A stretch of DNA of 64,000 nt from Eriocheir sinensis. Lineage: Eukaryota; Arthropoda; Malacostraca; Decapoda; Varunidae. Of the stretch, positions 37,138 to 51,605 are shown piece by piece; the first letter of the stretch is position 1; every line of letters starts with the position of its first letter. The notes beneath the pieces are model-generated. The model made no database searches. It worked only from the letters and a program-made list of their open reading frames with translations, and was not told the origin of the DNA. Location of the stretch: positions 28,501 to 92,500 of the forward strand of contig NW_026112163.1 of assembly GCF_024679095.1 (NCBI RefSeq), in the 5' to 3' direction. Made by a program: the position numbers and the translations under genes.

Positions 37138-38872
37138 ATGCTACTCCCTTGCCTATGTGTCTTGGGAGGTGTTCTCCTGGTCCTCCCCACAAATGCCACA
37201 AGCAGCCCTCCTATGAACAACACCTACGTGTGGGGGCAATCGTGGAGTCAGACCCCGTGATGGTGGTGGAGGACGTGGTCGATGTCCGCATTACCCTCTG
37301 CGATTTTCAAAAGCTGGAGAGACTCCATATACCCCAGTTCGGCGCCAGATCCAGCAAGCGGAAGCGGTTCTCCAGCAGACCTCGGACACAGTTCATAAAC
37401 TAAACCATCCACTCACGCTGACATATTTCTCTACTCTCATGCTATCTTTCCTAAATATCCAACAATCCTTTGATAGTCTGCTAGAATGGACCCCTTTTTC
37501 AACTTACCTTAAAACACCAGTAGCCCACGCCAGGTCCAAGCGTGGTCTCATCGACATTGGTGGGAGATTGTTAAAAGGCCTCATTGGTACAGCTACAGAA
37601 GCCGATGTTGCTGAAGTTCACGATCAGTTAGACAAATGGGGTACTATTTTGAATAACCAGGCCATTGTTCTCAGTTCCCAAAACAAAGCTATTGAGAAGG
37701 TTGTTCGGACTCAAAAGTTATCATAGACCGCCTCAACAACTTCACATCCCTCATAACCCAGCTTCAGCAGGTCCAACACCAGTACTTATTGGCTCACCAT
37801 TTGGCTTTAATGGCTGCAAACCTCAGAACTGTCTACCTTGCAATCACAAATTTTAAATTAGCACTGCAGGACACATTTACACTGCTCAGAGACGTGTTAG
37901 ATGGTGTTGTAACCCCCTCCCTTCTCACCCCTGCCGAACTTATGCATGTCATTGATTGGGCCAGAACAGAAAAAGGCCTAACTCCTGTTTTCAGTGAGAC
38001 CCAGGTTCAATATTATTATCCCTTCATGGAGGCAACATTGACTACTGATGGTATCTTGGTGCATATACCCTTTAGGTCGCCAGATATGTTCACTATCTAT
38101 CACATTCGTCCATTCCCTACGGTTGTCAATTCTTCCATCTACCAACTATCTACATCTCATACCACTCTCTTGGTTTCATCAGATTTCATGCACATTGCTT
38201 TTCCAGCTGACTTTCATGATTGCCATATCACCCGATTCCAGATGTACCTTTGCCCTGCTTACCAGTACGTCTTTTGCCTAATTATTGCCTAATTATCCTT
38301 GTGAGATGGGTCTAGTTAGGAACTCCCCAATTGAATCTCTGTGTGTTTTCACCCCAGTCGAGGATACCACCATCTTCCACCTTAGAGTGAAACCCTGGCG
38401 GTACTTCTATTTCCATCATTCAATTGCTCTTACAGTCACTTGCCCTGGATCCCGACCTAGCAACACCGCTGTCCACGGCTCCTTTGTCATCTTAGGGCCT
38501 GCAGTCTCATCCCACAACCTGACAACTAAACAATCTAACCATCTATTGCTCAACCAAACCTTTCATACCTACAACCTCAAACCCTTCAACTTGCCGGTAC
38601 CAACAACTCCCCTACACCTCAAACCCTTACACCCACTAGGAGACACCTTACCCAAACTCATTGCACCAAACATCACCCTACAACCCATTTCCTCTCTCAC
38701 CATATGGCCAGAACTTCGCCCCGACACTGTATACCCCATCCTCGCGTCACTGACTACGGTACTCACGCTCACTGTGATCCTAGCTACCCTACTCATCTGT
38801 GTCTTCTACCGCCGCTACGCCTTCCTGCGTCGAGCCATCCTCCAGCGCACCTTACAGCCAGCAACGGCATAG
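37138..38872 (+). pseudogene. Envelope-like gene of Gypsy element 2, frameshifted
   Basis: The start at 37138 opens a typical signal peptide (MLLPCLCVLGGVLLVLPTNA). After a frameshift near 37230 an acidic VVDVRITLCD segment follows. A furin-type RSKR lies near 37533, followed by GLIDIGGRLLKGLIG, the conserved start of the second subunit in F-type glycoproteins. A further shift near 37720 leads into a long helical and cysteine-containing ectodomain (37789-38292), then a third frame from 38285 to 38872. This ends in a transmembrane segment (about 38740-38800, TVLTLTVILATLLICVFY) and a short basic tail. Cleavage site, fusion-peptide-like stretch and membrane anchor together support the class I/F-type assignment. 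The breaks mean no intact protein is encoded here. Confidence 0.72.
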
Positions 38873-39476
38873 ACCATGTTCCCATTGTCCAATAATATAT
38901 TTTTCTCATTGAGCATAATTGTCTTCATATGCCATTTATCTCTAACCAGAGGACAGGATAATTTCTTTACAATAACTAAATAACATGCAAGTCCTCTGTG
39001 ATATGTATCTATTTGCCATTTATATATACACCTATATATCCATATACAACCAATTTTTTTTGTTTCCATATTTTCACTTAACTAAACCATGTATATATAA
39101 CCATACCATTTCCTACATGATCATGATAATATTTTCCATTATATATTATTTCTCATATTACATTTAGTTAATAGCTCATTCTCCCAGGAGTTTAGATATT
39201 AGAATTTTTTTGTCCACTTCTTTATTTGTTTATACACCATTACTCTAGGTAATGTAACCATGTGCCAATTGTTTAACTTCCATTTAACTGCTATTTGTCC
39301 CTTATGGGCTTATCATCCTGTAACCCATTCATTATTTTTTTTTTTTTCCATTCCCTTATACTGTGTACTTCCTTTCTCATCTGCATACTTTCTATACCTC
39401 ATTTGGCCCGGCCATCCTTGTACATAGAGTTTTACTTTCATCGTGGCGTGGGCGCCACGCTAGCCTGACCGAGCAT
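38873..39476 (+). other. 3' non-coding tail and possible U3 of Gypsy element 2
   Basis: AT-rich; no exon. A polypyrimidine/T run (39332-39349) and a TGTAAC near 39319 were examined as a possible LTR start, but the match to the 5' side is too weak to call. Confidence 0.4.
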
Positions 39477-39695
39477 TGTAAACATGTAAATATTAATCCT
39501 AAATATCTATCCGTTTCCACTTCTTCTCCCTCTATCTGTATAAATCCTCTTAGACTAGGCAACCTCATGAACGAACGATGACGCACATAGCTTGTGCATC
39601 ATCATCGTGCATCATCACACGCTCCGTGTAAGCCACAAAACCAGTAAAAAGACAATTTAAGCAAAGACTTTAACTCCAAACCTGCTAAACTTATA
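39477..39695 (+). repeat. 3' LTR, shared R-U5 part, of Gypsy element 2
   Basis: Closely matches 31231-31475 except for a replaced segment at about 39588-39612. It ends in CTTATA followed by unrelated sequence (CCAGTCATAG). Confidence 0.8.
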
Positions 39696-39874
39696 CCAGT
39701 CATAGTAAGCTAGTGGTCAGTGAAGAGTCAGAGTGAAGTGTACTACTAAGGAAGAATATTAAATTATAGAAGTTGTGCAAAGTGTTTACATATCTCCCGC
39801 CCACTTAGTCTTGTGACAGCGACACGGAACCCAAGTAACACGTCCGGCATAACAATACTGAGGAGTTGGCAGCC

Positions 39875-40020
39875 AGGATGAGGAGAAAGAATGCAGGAGT
39901 AAAAGTGGGAGAAGACAGGGTAAGTGTGCTTCGGTATCCAGATGATGTGGTAGTCATGAGTGAGTCAGCGGAGGAACTGCCCCTGGTGCAGGACCGTCGA
40001 GGAGACCAATGAGCACCGCC
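39875..40020 (+). pseudogene. LINE reverse transcriptase scrap with YxDD box
   Basis: A short frame reads VKVGEDRVSVLRYPDDVVVM then SESAEEL, the RT motif containing the catalytic box (usually YADD, here YPDD). It is probably the same LINE family as 13437-14470 and 47330-47861. Confidence 0.6.
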
Positions 40021-40475
40021 TGCTGCACTGTGTACTTCAGATAATCTATAAGTTCTGCTTGTCATACATGTTTGCTTTACTCTTCTTCTTTAAGTTATGT
40101 CCTTGGGTAAGAAAGGTATAAACCAATTTATATGGCCTGGTATTATGTAAATTTTCTAAGTGACTGTACTTGTCTATTTGTTATACGTGTAATTTTCTTT
40201 ATTATTCTTATTCCTATATTCTTGAGATTATTCCATTGCATTACTGCCCTATTATCTTTCTTTACTTTGTGTATAATTATAAAACCAATATTTCTTTCTC
40301 ATATTTTATTTTGCTTGTGTGTCTGTGTTCATGCATTTTCTATAATGCACAATGCGTGCCATATAACTACATGCCAGCATATATTTGTTGTATATAATTT
40401 TCTAGACAAATACAACTGAACTTTACCGGTATATCATTGTTTCTTTGTCCAAAATACACTAATTAGTTAAGTAAA

Positions 40476-40533
<58 letters not shown>

Positions 40534-40900
40534 TTGCACTTCATGAACTATAGTCTTTGTGGTTATACCAACCACCACTGATGAAAGATAGTATATAATA
40601 ATCATATAATACATAATGAATGATGAAAAAATAAATATTGTTTATACATAATGTCAAAAATAAGATTACGCATATGATACAAACTACAAAGCGATAAGGT
40701 CACGAGAAGATGAAGAGGAGACCGTACACCCGCAGACGACGTACTTGATATAGTTTGGCGTCGGCTCAACAGATGGCGCTGCTGGTCTATATCTGCCTCA
40801 TTTTCTTTATCGCTTTTAGATAGCAGCTTTCCCATCTTTCTTTTATAGTCTTTGGCCCTCCCGGAGCTCATCTTGAATCCTAGAATCTAGAGTCCGAGTA
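40021..40900. other. AT-rich spacer with a (GT)n tract
   Basis: Pure (GT)n at about 40481-40528. No exon or element is recognised in the rest. Confidence 0.5.
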
Positions 40901-41033
40901 GATAGGTGGTCTTCTGGACAGCATGTGGGTAGTTTTGAGCTACTCGGCGGCGGCTGAAAAATCCCAGCTTGGTGGCACCGGACGGGGATTGAACTCGCGT
41001 CCTCCTTCACTCTATCGACTCAGCCACCGCCTC
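40901..41033 (-). mobile_element. tRNA-derived SINE fragment
   Basis: Same family as 10436-10582: shared GTGGTCTTCTGGACAGCATG start and CGGCTGAAAAATCCCAG, then a head with GCGGTGGCTGAGTCGATAG and a weak B box (AGTTCAATCCC) on the minus strand. Confidence 0.65.
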
Positions 41034-41039
41034 GTTAAC

Positions 41040-41260
41040 ACTCGTGGAAACACTTGTACAAAATGCCAATCAGATGAATTGCTGTGGCAACGCGTAGAGT
41101 GTGGGCCAATCAGAGCCTCGGGCGATGATGCCGCCCAAATCAAAGCAGTGAAGCCGAAGGACGCAGGAGTCGGCCAATGGGAACGAATTTTCTCGCGCGC
41201 CTTTCCAACTTGTCTGGCAGAAGGGACGCCATGTTCGCCGTGCTAATGCGAATAAATAAC
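41040..41260 (+). promoter_or_regulatory. Candidate CCAAT-rich promoter
   Basis: Three CCAAT boxes in the same orientation (GCCAATCAG near 41065, GCCAATCAGAG near 41105, GGCCAATGGG near 41173) occur in GC-rich sequence with CGCGCG. They are followed by a pyrimidine start CTTTCC (41200) and GCCATGTTCGCCG (41228). The layout fits an NF-Y-driven promoter, but no downstream coding exon was identified. Confidence 0.3.
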
Positions 41261-41608
41261 CCATCAGGGCACACACAGAAATCACGACCCCTTCGAAACG
41301 GTAAAGCACTGCAATGGGCGCTTGAAGTCCCAAAACAAGTTTAAATTAGTACGTAAAACATCAGGGCGGCGAGCTAACAGGAGCACAAACTTGCTGGGGT
41401 CACAACGGGATGCCTGTAGAGCCTGTTGACCGTGGCAGGTGCCTCGTCAGCAATAAAGTTGCACATCACATAACAGGCTCTTGAAAGCACAGGCTGATGT
41501 GGCGCGGGGGTAAAGCCGTGGGCCAGGAGAACACGAGGGAGGCTTGACTAGCAAAGGCAGGGGAATGGTGTAACGGTGTCGAGCCGGTATGGCGTGTTGG
41601 GGCTGTAG
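41261..41608. other. Spacer
   Basis: No feature is supported. Confidence 0.3.
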
Positions 41609-42049
41609 ACGGACATTTCGGCCACGGATGTTTCGTCCTAGGACATTTCGGCCTAGGACGTTTCGGCCATAAAAATATCATACAGTGGACATTTCGGCCA
41701 AATTTTTTTTTCCCATGTTTCAAGGAATAAATTAGTATACCAAATATATATATAAAAAAAAAACATACAATAACATACATATATTAGTCAATCACGTATT
41801 TTTTAGATGAATTGTTGATCAATAAAAGTGTTTAATAAAACGATTGCAAATGCACTTGTGATTACCCCTATATATATATTATTCGAGAAGTACATGAATA
41901 AGATTTGGTAAATTTTTATTTGCCTAAAGTAAATATTATTTAAAATGTAACCTTACACATTACTAAAAAGGAAGGCTTACACATTACTAAATAAAATCTT
42001 ACACATATTTATTTATATAGTTTATATAGTTTATAGATTCATAGATTGG

Positions 42050-43423
42050 GCTGCCCACCACGTAGATTGTGGCTGACACTTCTCAGGAACTCGGGAATAG
42101 TTTTGCGGCCAGAAACTCTATCTTCACAAAGATTATGAAGGCGTTATTGTAGATCAGTATAAATCTTCTTACACCTTTTCTTAGGACGAACACCAAGCTC
42201 ATACTGTAGGAGCACACCAGTTACATGTGCACATTCTGCTTGTAGACAATCTATCAATTTCCAAATACTTGGATGATGGTGACCAACAAGAGAAGATAAC
42301 CTGTTCTTCCATCCTTCACAGATCTTGTTGGTGCGTGGTTCCCCAGCAAGCGTCACTTGGTGCAAGTTCCAGTTGTGAAGTGGGAAGATTGGTGGAATTC
42401 AACGTATACGAATAGGTGCAACAATCTCTCCATCTTGTTGTTGTGTTTGTCTCTGTCTAAGCTGGCCTGATACATGATTCTGGTCAAAATATTCAACCAG
42501 TGGTATGGCAGCATGTGGCATAGTGTCCAAGTGTTGCATGCCCTCCATGACTTCATCTGGTGGTAAGAAGGCAAGGGCATCAAGCTGATCACAGAAAAGT
42601 CTGAATTCATCGTCATTTTGGTACTGGTTTGCAAGTCCTAAGGCTTGAATTTTCCTCCATGTTGATTGTGTAAGATGATAGAAACCAGGGAAGGATCACG
42701 ACCATTTGCCTCTAGTATACGAAACATTGCCTCATAGCTTGTCTGAGTTTTCCTTTGCAGCAGGATGTACGTTATAGGTAGGAATACATTTGATACTCTA
42801 GCTTGAATAACATACAATTGCATGAATATATGTGGAGCCATAGCAAAATTGCCATCCATACACCATGTATCCGATGCTGCAAGCTGAGCGAGATGAGATT
42901 CAGAGGCAAAGATGATAATGTGTTCATCAGAAGCTGTACCATTATCATAAAAAGAAAACAGGTTGGATTGCCACCTTGTGTCATTTCCCATTCACCATCA
43001 ATATTAAGATCGTGCAACGACTGGGGTTTTGAGGGACAGTGAAGAGCCCGTGACCTTCTTAATACACGTTTGCAGATGTCTGCCCTTGGTAAATGGGCTT
43101 TGACATCATCTGGAGCTTAATGCAGTTGCAAAGTAAATATCTGATTTGGCTTATCCGAGTGGTTTCAGCTTTTGCTTTCATATCACTACGGCATTTTGTG
43201 ACCATTACACTGTCTCATCTGGTGGGTGATTATGAGCTATCTTGATCTCAGGATTTTCATTGTTCTTAGTGTTATGCAGTATCGATGAGCACCTCAATGG
43301 TGGATCACGCTTAACACAACGCCATATAATTTGATTAATTTCCTTTGCATCACCTTTCTTAGTGTACATATATCCTTCTAAACAAAGCTTCTGTTCACCT
43401 CTCTTTGTAATTGTAAATTCCAT
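42050..43423 (-). pseudogene. FLYWCH-MULE transposase, degenerate
   Basis: The minus-strand frame from 43423 gives an N-terminal FLYWCH zinc finger (LEGYMYTKKGDA, IIWRC, then RCSSILH and IKIAHNHPPDE). The catalytic part appears at 42991-42638: FASESHLAQLAASDTWCMDG (first Asp), then VIQARVSNVFLPITYILLQR and KTQTSYEAMFRIL. Later pieces (42634-42353 and 42365-42144) are in other frames, with a C-terminal CAHVTGVLLQYELG region and PEFLRSVSHNL near 42085. Several stops and frameshifts exclude a functional protein. It is distinct from the SWIM gene at 15679-30311. Confidence 0.75.
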
Positions 43424-43605
43424 GTCAGTTCAATGAATTTGTTTCCTTAACTAAAGTTCTTGTAATGGGAGAACACTGTATATAGCTCAGCACACCGCGC
43501 TCACTGCTCGGACGAGACTCGATACACCGTTGTACCGAGTAGCTCAGTACAGTTCAGTACAGCAGTGTATCAATTCTCGTATAAAATAGTCAAGGTTCAA
43601 AAGGA

Positions 43606-43730
<125 letters not shown>

Positions 43731-43849
43731 ATTTTCCATAAATAATTAAAGTTTCCCGTGGCCGAAATGTCCGTGGCCAGAAACGTCCTAGGCCGAAACG
43801 TTCACGAGCGAAACGTCAAGACTGAAACATCCTAGGCCAGAAACGTCCT

Positions 43850-43976
43850 ACATTCTTTACACCTTCTCTCATTCTCACACCTTCACCCACACCCACATTC
43901 TTCATCATTGCTCTCATCTCGTTATTAGTGTTTGAGTGCGATGTGCCCTACTGTGAGATCTAACACTACGTATCTA
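43850..43976. other. Short spacer between transposons
   Basis: (CA)-rich sequence with repeated ACACCTTC and CACCCACAC. It ends in TATCTA, the possible left flank of the hAT element. Confidence 0.4.
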
Positions 43977-43996
43977 CAGTGGCGTAGCCAGGGGTG

Positions 43997-44290
43997 CACT
44001 GTAAAAAAAATCTGTAAATTTTCCAGAAAATTCACTGGTAATGTGGCTGCCAAACTTTATCCGTAAAATTTACAATTTTCTGTAATTTTATTTTTCTGTA
44101 AAACTTTACAACTTTTCCGTAAATGATGTTCCGTAAAATTTACAGCTTTATGTATTTTTTTTTTCTGTAAAATATTACAGTATAATTTCTGTATACGATT
44201 TACAGGAATTACTTGTAAATAAAATGGGTATAAGAAATTACCTGTAAAAAATGAGTAAAAGGTAAATTACCTGTAAAAAACAGGTAAAAG
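43997..44290. repeat. Left terminal and subterminal repeats of the CACTA element
   Basis: About fifteen occurrences of CTGTAA, CCGTAAA or their complements (TTTACAG, TTACAG) in both orientations occur within 290 bp, most densely at 44020-44210. Confidence 0.75.
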
Positions 44291-44575
44291 GGAAAAAATG
44301 TATTTCTCAATTTTATTGTATTTTACTGGAATTACAATACTGGTCCAAAATATTTGTAGTTTACAAGAACTAGTGAATAAATTAACAGTAAGAAGTTGTA
44401 AGAAATTTCTGGTTAATGTCCACATTATTTACTCTTTATGTTAGCAGCACAGTATGCAAACCCTTAATATATCAATCCAATTGGGGTGAAGACTGAATCA
44501 GAAAACCAAAAAAAAAATAAAAGAAATAAAAAATAAATAAATAAATAAATAAAATAAAATAAAATAAAATAAAAA

Positions 44576-46877
<2,302 letters not shown>

Positions 46878-47302
46878 CAGTAGACTCACGTTTATCCGAC
46901 CTCCGATTATCCGACCCTTGAGGGGGTTGGATAGCAAGTCGGATAACCAATTTTTTAATTGTTATTTGTCTTAAGACTTCACAAACAACACAAATAATTA
47001 CACAATACACAGCTGTCTAGGAATCATGAGGGTACATTTGTACCAATTTCGGCCCCTTTGCTTGCCTTAGGTCCATGCAGTGTACTAAGAGGGAAAAAAG
47101 GTAGGTTTCTTTCTTTCTTTATTTTTTTAATCCATATTTTATACTTTCAGGGGGTGCATAGGGCAGCTTAGGTGCTGTAGAGCCTGTATAAATAATTTCA
47201 GAATTTTTTTGCTTTTTTTTTATTTCTAACCCGCTCAACCGAACTTTTCACTTATCTGACCACTCTCCGGTCCCGTTGGGGTCGGTTAAACGAGAGACAA
47301 CG
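46878..47302. mobile_element. Tigger-like MITE
   Basis: The left end TA-CAGTAGACTCACGTTTATCC (46876-46897) pairs imperfectly with GGTCGGTTAAACGAGAGACAAC (about 47279-47300). Internal TCCGACC repeats are present. No coding sequence. Confidence 0.55.
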
Positions 47303-47329
47303 GTACAGGGTAATGGAGAGTGTGGTAGG

Positions 47330-47861
47330 GAGGTAAAGAAGAGAGTTTAATCAAGATGGAATAGATGGAGAAAGACAGCAGGAGTGATATGTGACAGCAA
47401 GGTTTCCGCAAGAAAAAAAGGGAAGATTAATAAAACAGTAGTGAGACCTGCCAAGCTGTACGGTATGGAAACAGTACCACTAACTTTTTTCAAAAATAAC
47501 AAAGAGGCAGAGTTGGAAGGAGCGGAATTGAAGACGCTGCAATTTCCTCTTGGAGTGACGAGGATGGATAAAGTCAGGAATGATTACGACATAGGAATAA
47601 CACACGTACGCCAGGTTGTGGAACAAAGCAAGAGAGGCGAGGCTGAGGTGGTTTGGACATGTCAGGAGGAGAGACAAGGAGTATGTGGGGAGGAGGATGC
47701 TGGACAAGGATCTACCCAGCAGGAGGAAGAGAGGGAGACCAAAGAGAAGATTTATGGATGCTGTGAAGGGAGGCATGCAAGTGGTGGGCGTGACACAGGA
47801 AGACGCAGAAGACCAAGCGCGTTGGAGAACAGTGATTCGCTGTAGCGACCCCTAATGGGAG
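47330..47861 (+). pseudogene. LINE C-terminal fragment
   Basis: Frames read KTVVRPAKLYGMETVPLT, ELKTLQFPLGVTRMDKVRND and, after a shift, REARLRWFGHVRRRDKEYVG, RRKRGRPKRRFMDAVKGGM and EDAEDQARWRTVIRC, ending near 47855. This is the well-known C-terminus of a widespread animal non-LTR reverse transcriptase family. The upstream parts are absent. Confidence 0.75.
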
Positions 47862-48299
47862 CAGTCAAAAGATTATTAAAGATTAAAAATGTTTTCAGAA
47901 GTAATGAATATTACCTTGTGGATTTAGCACCTCCACTCTACATCAGCAATAGCATTAATCAGGGACAGAACTCTGGGATGGACTTGGGTGCGTCTCTTGC
48001 AGTGCTTCTTTACTTCAATCTTGCTGCCCCGCTCTGGATTGATGCCAACAAAGCATCTGCAATGATAGACAGAAATATACGTGTTGTAAATACTGGAATT
48101 TTTTCTTCAGCCTTAACAACACTAGGTATGTACTAAATTTAATATGTAAACTATAACTGCATACCACAGAAGTAGATGTTGCTCATTAACAATCTACTCA
48201 GTTTCAAAAGAATACCGTAAAGATATTTTAGAAGAAAATTATGATTTCTTGACAGGTAACAATGGAATTTTTTTCTTTGTTCTAGCCTGTGTGCACCGG

Positions 48300-48575
48300 T
48301 AGGCATTATGTGTCCTTTGATGTCGTTCAGGGCAGCCCGGTAGTGGTGGAGGCAAGGATTTTATAGTGACACTTTTAGAAACCCATGCCCCCCCTCCCCG
48401 AACTCAACTTTGTTGCATGTGCAACTAGATTTCGGTTATCAGGGTGACATGTAGGTGATTTTACGACACTCGGCGTATGACACAAAGTTTCAAGGTGGCA
48501 CTGGTGGGGTTCGAACCCATGCATAGACATCAGTCCGATCCCACGCTCACCACCTTATCCATTCGGCCCCCGCCT
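48300..48575 (-). mobile_element. tRNA-derived SINE in an intron of the SAM gene
   Basis: On the minus strand the head (48573-48501) has GCCGAATGGATAAGGTGGTG (A-box-like) and a perfect B box GGTTCGAACCC (about 48508-48518). A non-tRNA body of about 200 bp follows. The head differs from the other SINEs in the window. Confidence 0.7.
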
Positions 48576-48945
48576 CCCTCTAGACATTTTTACCCTTAAG
48601 TTCCATTTAAGAAAATAATTACCTTTGAATGAACTCCAGTGTCGATGCAGAATCAACAGGGTACATTATATTGAAGTTGTAGTAGGAGGCCAGCAGCATA
48701 GCCAGCCCAGTAGTAAATGTTGCGATATGGTCAGTGACAACAACACCATCAATTGACAACATATATCTGGTTGCCGTCAACCTTGATGCCCCTGAAATGT
48801 AATAAAGAAAATTAACATGCCTCTCTTGTAATTTTATGATACACCTCTAACATCCTAACCGCTCCGTCCACCCTTCTATGCTTAAGACGGAACTGCTTTT
48901 AGATGTTTAACCTCCTCCACCTCCAGCCTTTGTCCCAAAAGATCA

Positions 48946-48955
48946 TGTAATAATA

Positions 48956-49021
<66 letters not shown>
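48946..49021. repeat. (AAT)n microsatellite
   Basis: About 24 AAT/ATA units with one TAG interruption, in an intron of the SAM gene. Confidence 0.95.
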
Positions 49022-51605
49022 TAATCAAAATAATGATAATAGTTTCACCTCTCTTCTGTATAGTCTGTAGGGTGTTGCAATATAATTAACTTTGCCTGCT
49101 TTCTCTCCTTACAGCACTCATCACTCACCCTAAGCATCATTCTACTGAATGTATCCTTTTTTCCCCCCCGAAAAAAGCAATATTATCCATCTATATGCAA
49201 AATTACCTCCATAAACTGAATTATTCAATATTTTTGCCATAAAATTGTGTACTCCTACCACAATTTACACTGTTAAGGGTTGCAGCACTAAACCTCCTTT
49301 GGTTGCATATCATTATCCATAAAAATAAAAGCTAGGTTTCATGATAATATTGGTAAATATCAGGCTCAGCCAAGCTTAACTTACCAAAGCCTATTAAACA
49401 TGGTGTCTTGGGAAGGTCCTTTTCCAATTCAGGTCTAGCTGCAGTTGGCTGAAAAATGAATAAGCAGAAATAAATATAAATGAAAGCCTTCACACTTAGG
49501 GAACATATAACAAATTACTCCTACAAGAACAACACAAACACATAGAGCACAATAGGCACAAAGAGTTCAGAGATACATGCAAACGGACAAAATGACAAGA
49601 CATACATACAGGTGCATGGAGACAGACAGGTACTGGTGCGACGCACAGGTACAGATGGACGAACAAACACAGAGAAGGTTCACTTCAAGGGGTTAAAATC
49701 TTCCAGTTCCCAGAACTCAGCTGTCAAAGCACTGTAATACTACGCATTGTTAGAGGCACACAATGTATGATCATATTGGAATTTTTTAGATCATCAGTTT
49801 AGTATGGTATTTACTTTTGTATACAACTTGAACTATTAATATAGAAAACTAACCTTTACACATACATACAGAGAGTCTTCTTTTTCATTCAGGTAAGACA
49901 TAGCAGCACAGATCATAGCTGCTACCTCTGCATTGCCATTATCAACAGAGCATTTAGCCTCCACAAGTTCCTGTTGAATTCTCCTTATATTCATGTTTGG
50001 TTCTTCTTCTATCCATTTTAGAATCTGTGCTCCCTTACTAGCAATGGCAGACTCTACTTTTTCACTTATGTTAATGCCAGTGAGTTCCATAAAATGAACG
50101 AACATTCCTGCTGCCTCAAATAAATAAGGCCATTCTATTTTAAATGAAGAACATCCATTTTCCTTTGTATGATGTCTTGCCTTTGAGAAAAGTAGGTATC
50201 CTTCATCAGATATTCCACTTCATCATGAAGTTTTTCTTTGTATTTCTGTTTTAATAAGCTTTGCTTATCTTCTTGTGTTGTTTCTGATTCCCCCTCTGGG
50301 TAATCACTCGGCATATAATTAATGCATCCATACTTATCATGCAAGTATATTTTGGTGACTGGACCAGCTCTCACAGCATCTTCCTCCTCCATTACAAGGT
50401 AGTTTCTAAGTTTCCTTTTGAATTAGTTAATTTCAGATTTTCTATTTATGTTGTCAAAACGTGACTGCAATTGTTTCAGAAGGAATCATATCCAGTACCA
50501 ACACGAGTGCCTTCAATCTCATCTAGGAAAGACTGAGGATATGTCTTCACAATCTTTTGTGCAATTGTTGCTAGTGACCTTTTACCTGGCTTCTGAGAGA
50601 TCTTACTTATTTCATCAACTAGAATTCTCACCATCTCTTCTTGCTGATGGTTTAGGTCTTAACCTCTTTGTAAACATGTCATTAGATTTTTCTTTGAAAA
50701 TTTTGACCATGGTATTTCAAATTCATCTGCCCAAACAGGATTTACACCAGGCCGTAAATTTGCTGCTATTTCTCTTTCTTCCTCTGAGGTTGAAGGTGGT
50801 GAAACTGATTCAGATATTATAGATGTGTCTGATAAAGCAGTCTCTTGTGATGTCTGAGATGGTGTGGACCCTGAAATTTAATTAAAAAGAAAACCTATAT
50901 AACATGATGCCTCTTAAGTTTCCTGGGCAGTACAGTCAAACCTCAAAACTCAGTGTCAAAAAAGTAAATACAGTGTATAAATGAAAGTATTTATAACTGC
51001 ATTGACCTTAGTGAGAAGTGCTGATGGCAAAAATTTAATAGCAAATTTTTCTGCCAGTGAAAACAAACGAGTTAAGAGCAGTCCTATATGTTATGGCCAT
51101 CATCGGCTGCGTTTGAGTTCAAAGAGTTAAAGAAACAGTGTTCAGATTCCAAGTTATTTGGGTTTTAGCGTTTTTGTTTCTTGCATGTATCTGTTTATTT
51201 CATAAGGTATATTATCTCTGACAAATTCATGAAATGTTAAGAGTAGATAACACCCACATCTGCTGCAAAATTAAAGAAAATTTAGCTTAAAATAATTCTG
51301 CACCTGTTGCCAGTTATGAATAAGTTTCCGCACTTGAATGTCCTTCAGCATCGGAAGATCAGATGACTTAACATACTTTAGGTCATCTTCTGTTTCAACA
51401 CCTAAACCTATAAGGTGTTCACACGCTTCCTCCAGTACTTGTGGAAGAAGATTGGGAAGAATACTCTGAACTGCATTCTTGATTTCCATACTTCACAGCT
51501 CTGATGACAAAAAAAAAGATAAAAACGAAAAATGCAAAAATAAGTAGTAATTTAGCATTTAGTGCTAGAATGAAGAAGAGTACATAAGAAATGGATATGA
51601 TAATA

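Larger units (their letters stand above)
31231..39695 (+). mobile_element. Gypsy LTR retrotransposon 2 with envelope-like gene
   Basis: In order on the plus strand: LTR sequence ending CTTATA (31475), a primer-binding-like TTGGTGGCAGCGGTTAC (31476-31492), a leader, gag (31910-33094), protease-RT-RNase H-integrase (33022 to about 36890), an envelope-like gene (about 37138-38872), a non-coding tail, and LTR sequence again ending CTTATA (39695). Integrase and envelope carry several frameshifts and RT carries one. The LTRs agree only over about 220-245 bp, so the outer boundaries and target duplication are not defined. The protein sequences differ strongly from Gypsy element 1, so it is a separate lineage. 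Confidence 0.85.
47928..51489 (-). pseudogene. SAM-domain (SAMD3-like) second gene of the CACTA element
   Basis: Exons read on the minus strand: 51489-51304, a SAM domain (HLIGLGVETEDDLKYVKSSD, then KDIQVRKLIHNWQQ); about 50870-49854, a long region with EIPWSKFSKKNL, EEMVRILVDEISKI, AQKIVKTYPQSF, RAGPVTKIYLHDKYGCINY and IEWPYLFEAAGMFVHF; 49448-49385; 48791-48623, with IDGVVVTDHIATF and STLEFIQR; and 48056-47928, with CFVGINPERGSK then INAIADVEWRC and stop. The last three introns have clean GT-AG sites and keep frame. Stops (near 50660 and 50430) and at least two frameshifts (one near 50140) break the long exon, and the first junction is out of frame. It resembles proteins annotated SAMD3-like in fish and invertebrates; that is from memory, not a search. 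Its job in transposition is unknown. Confidence 0.6.

Noticed and set aside
50448..50822. Plus-strand frame of 124 codons in the CACTA interior
   Set aside because: It lies opposite the SAM-gene exon, whose minus-strand translation is far more protein-like.
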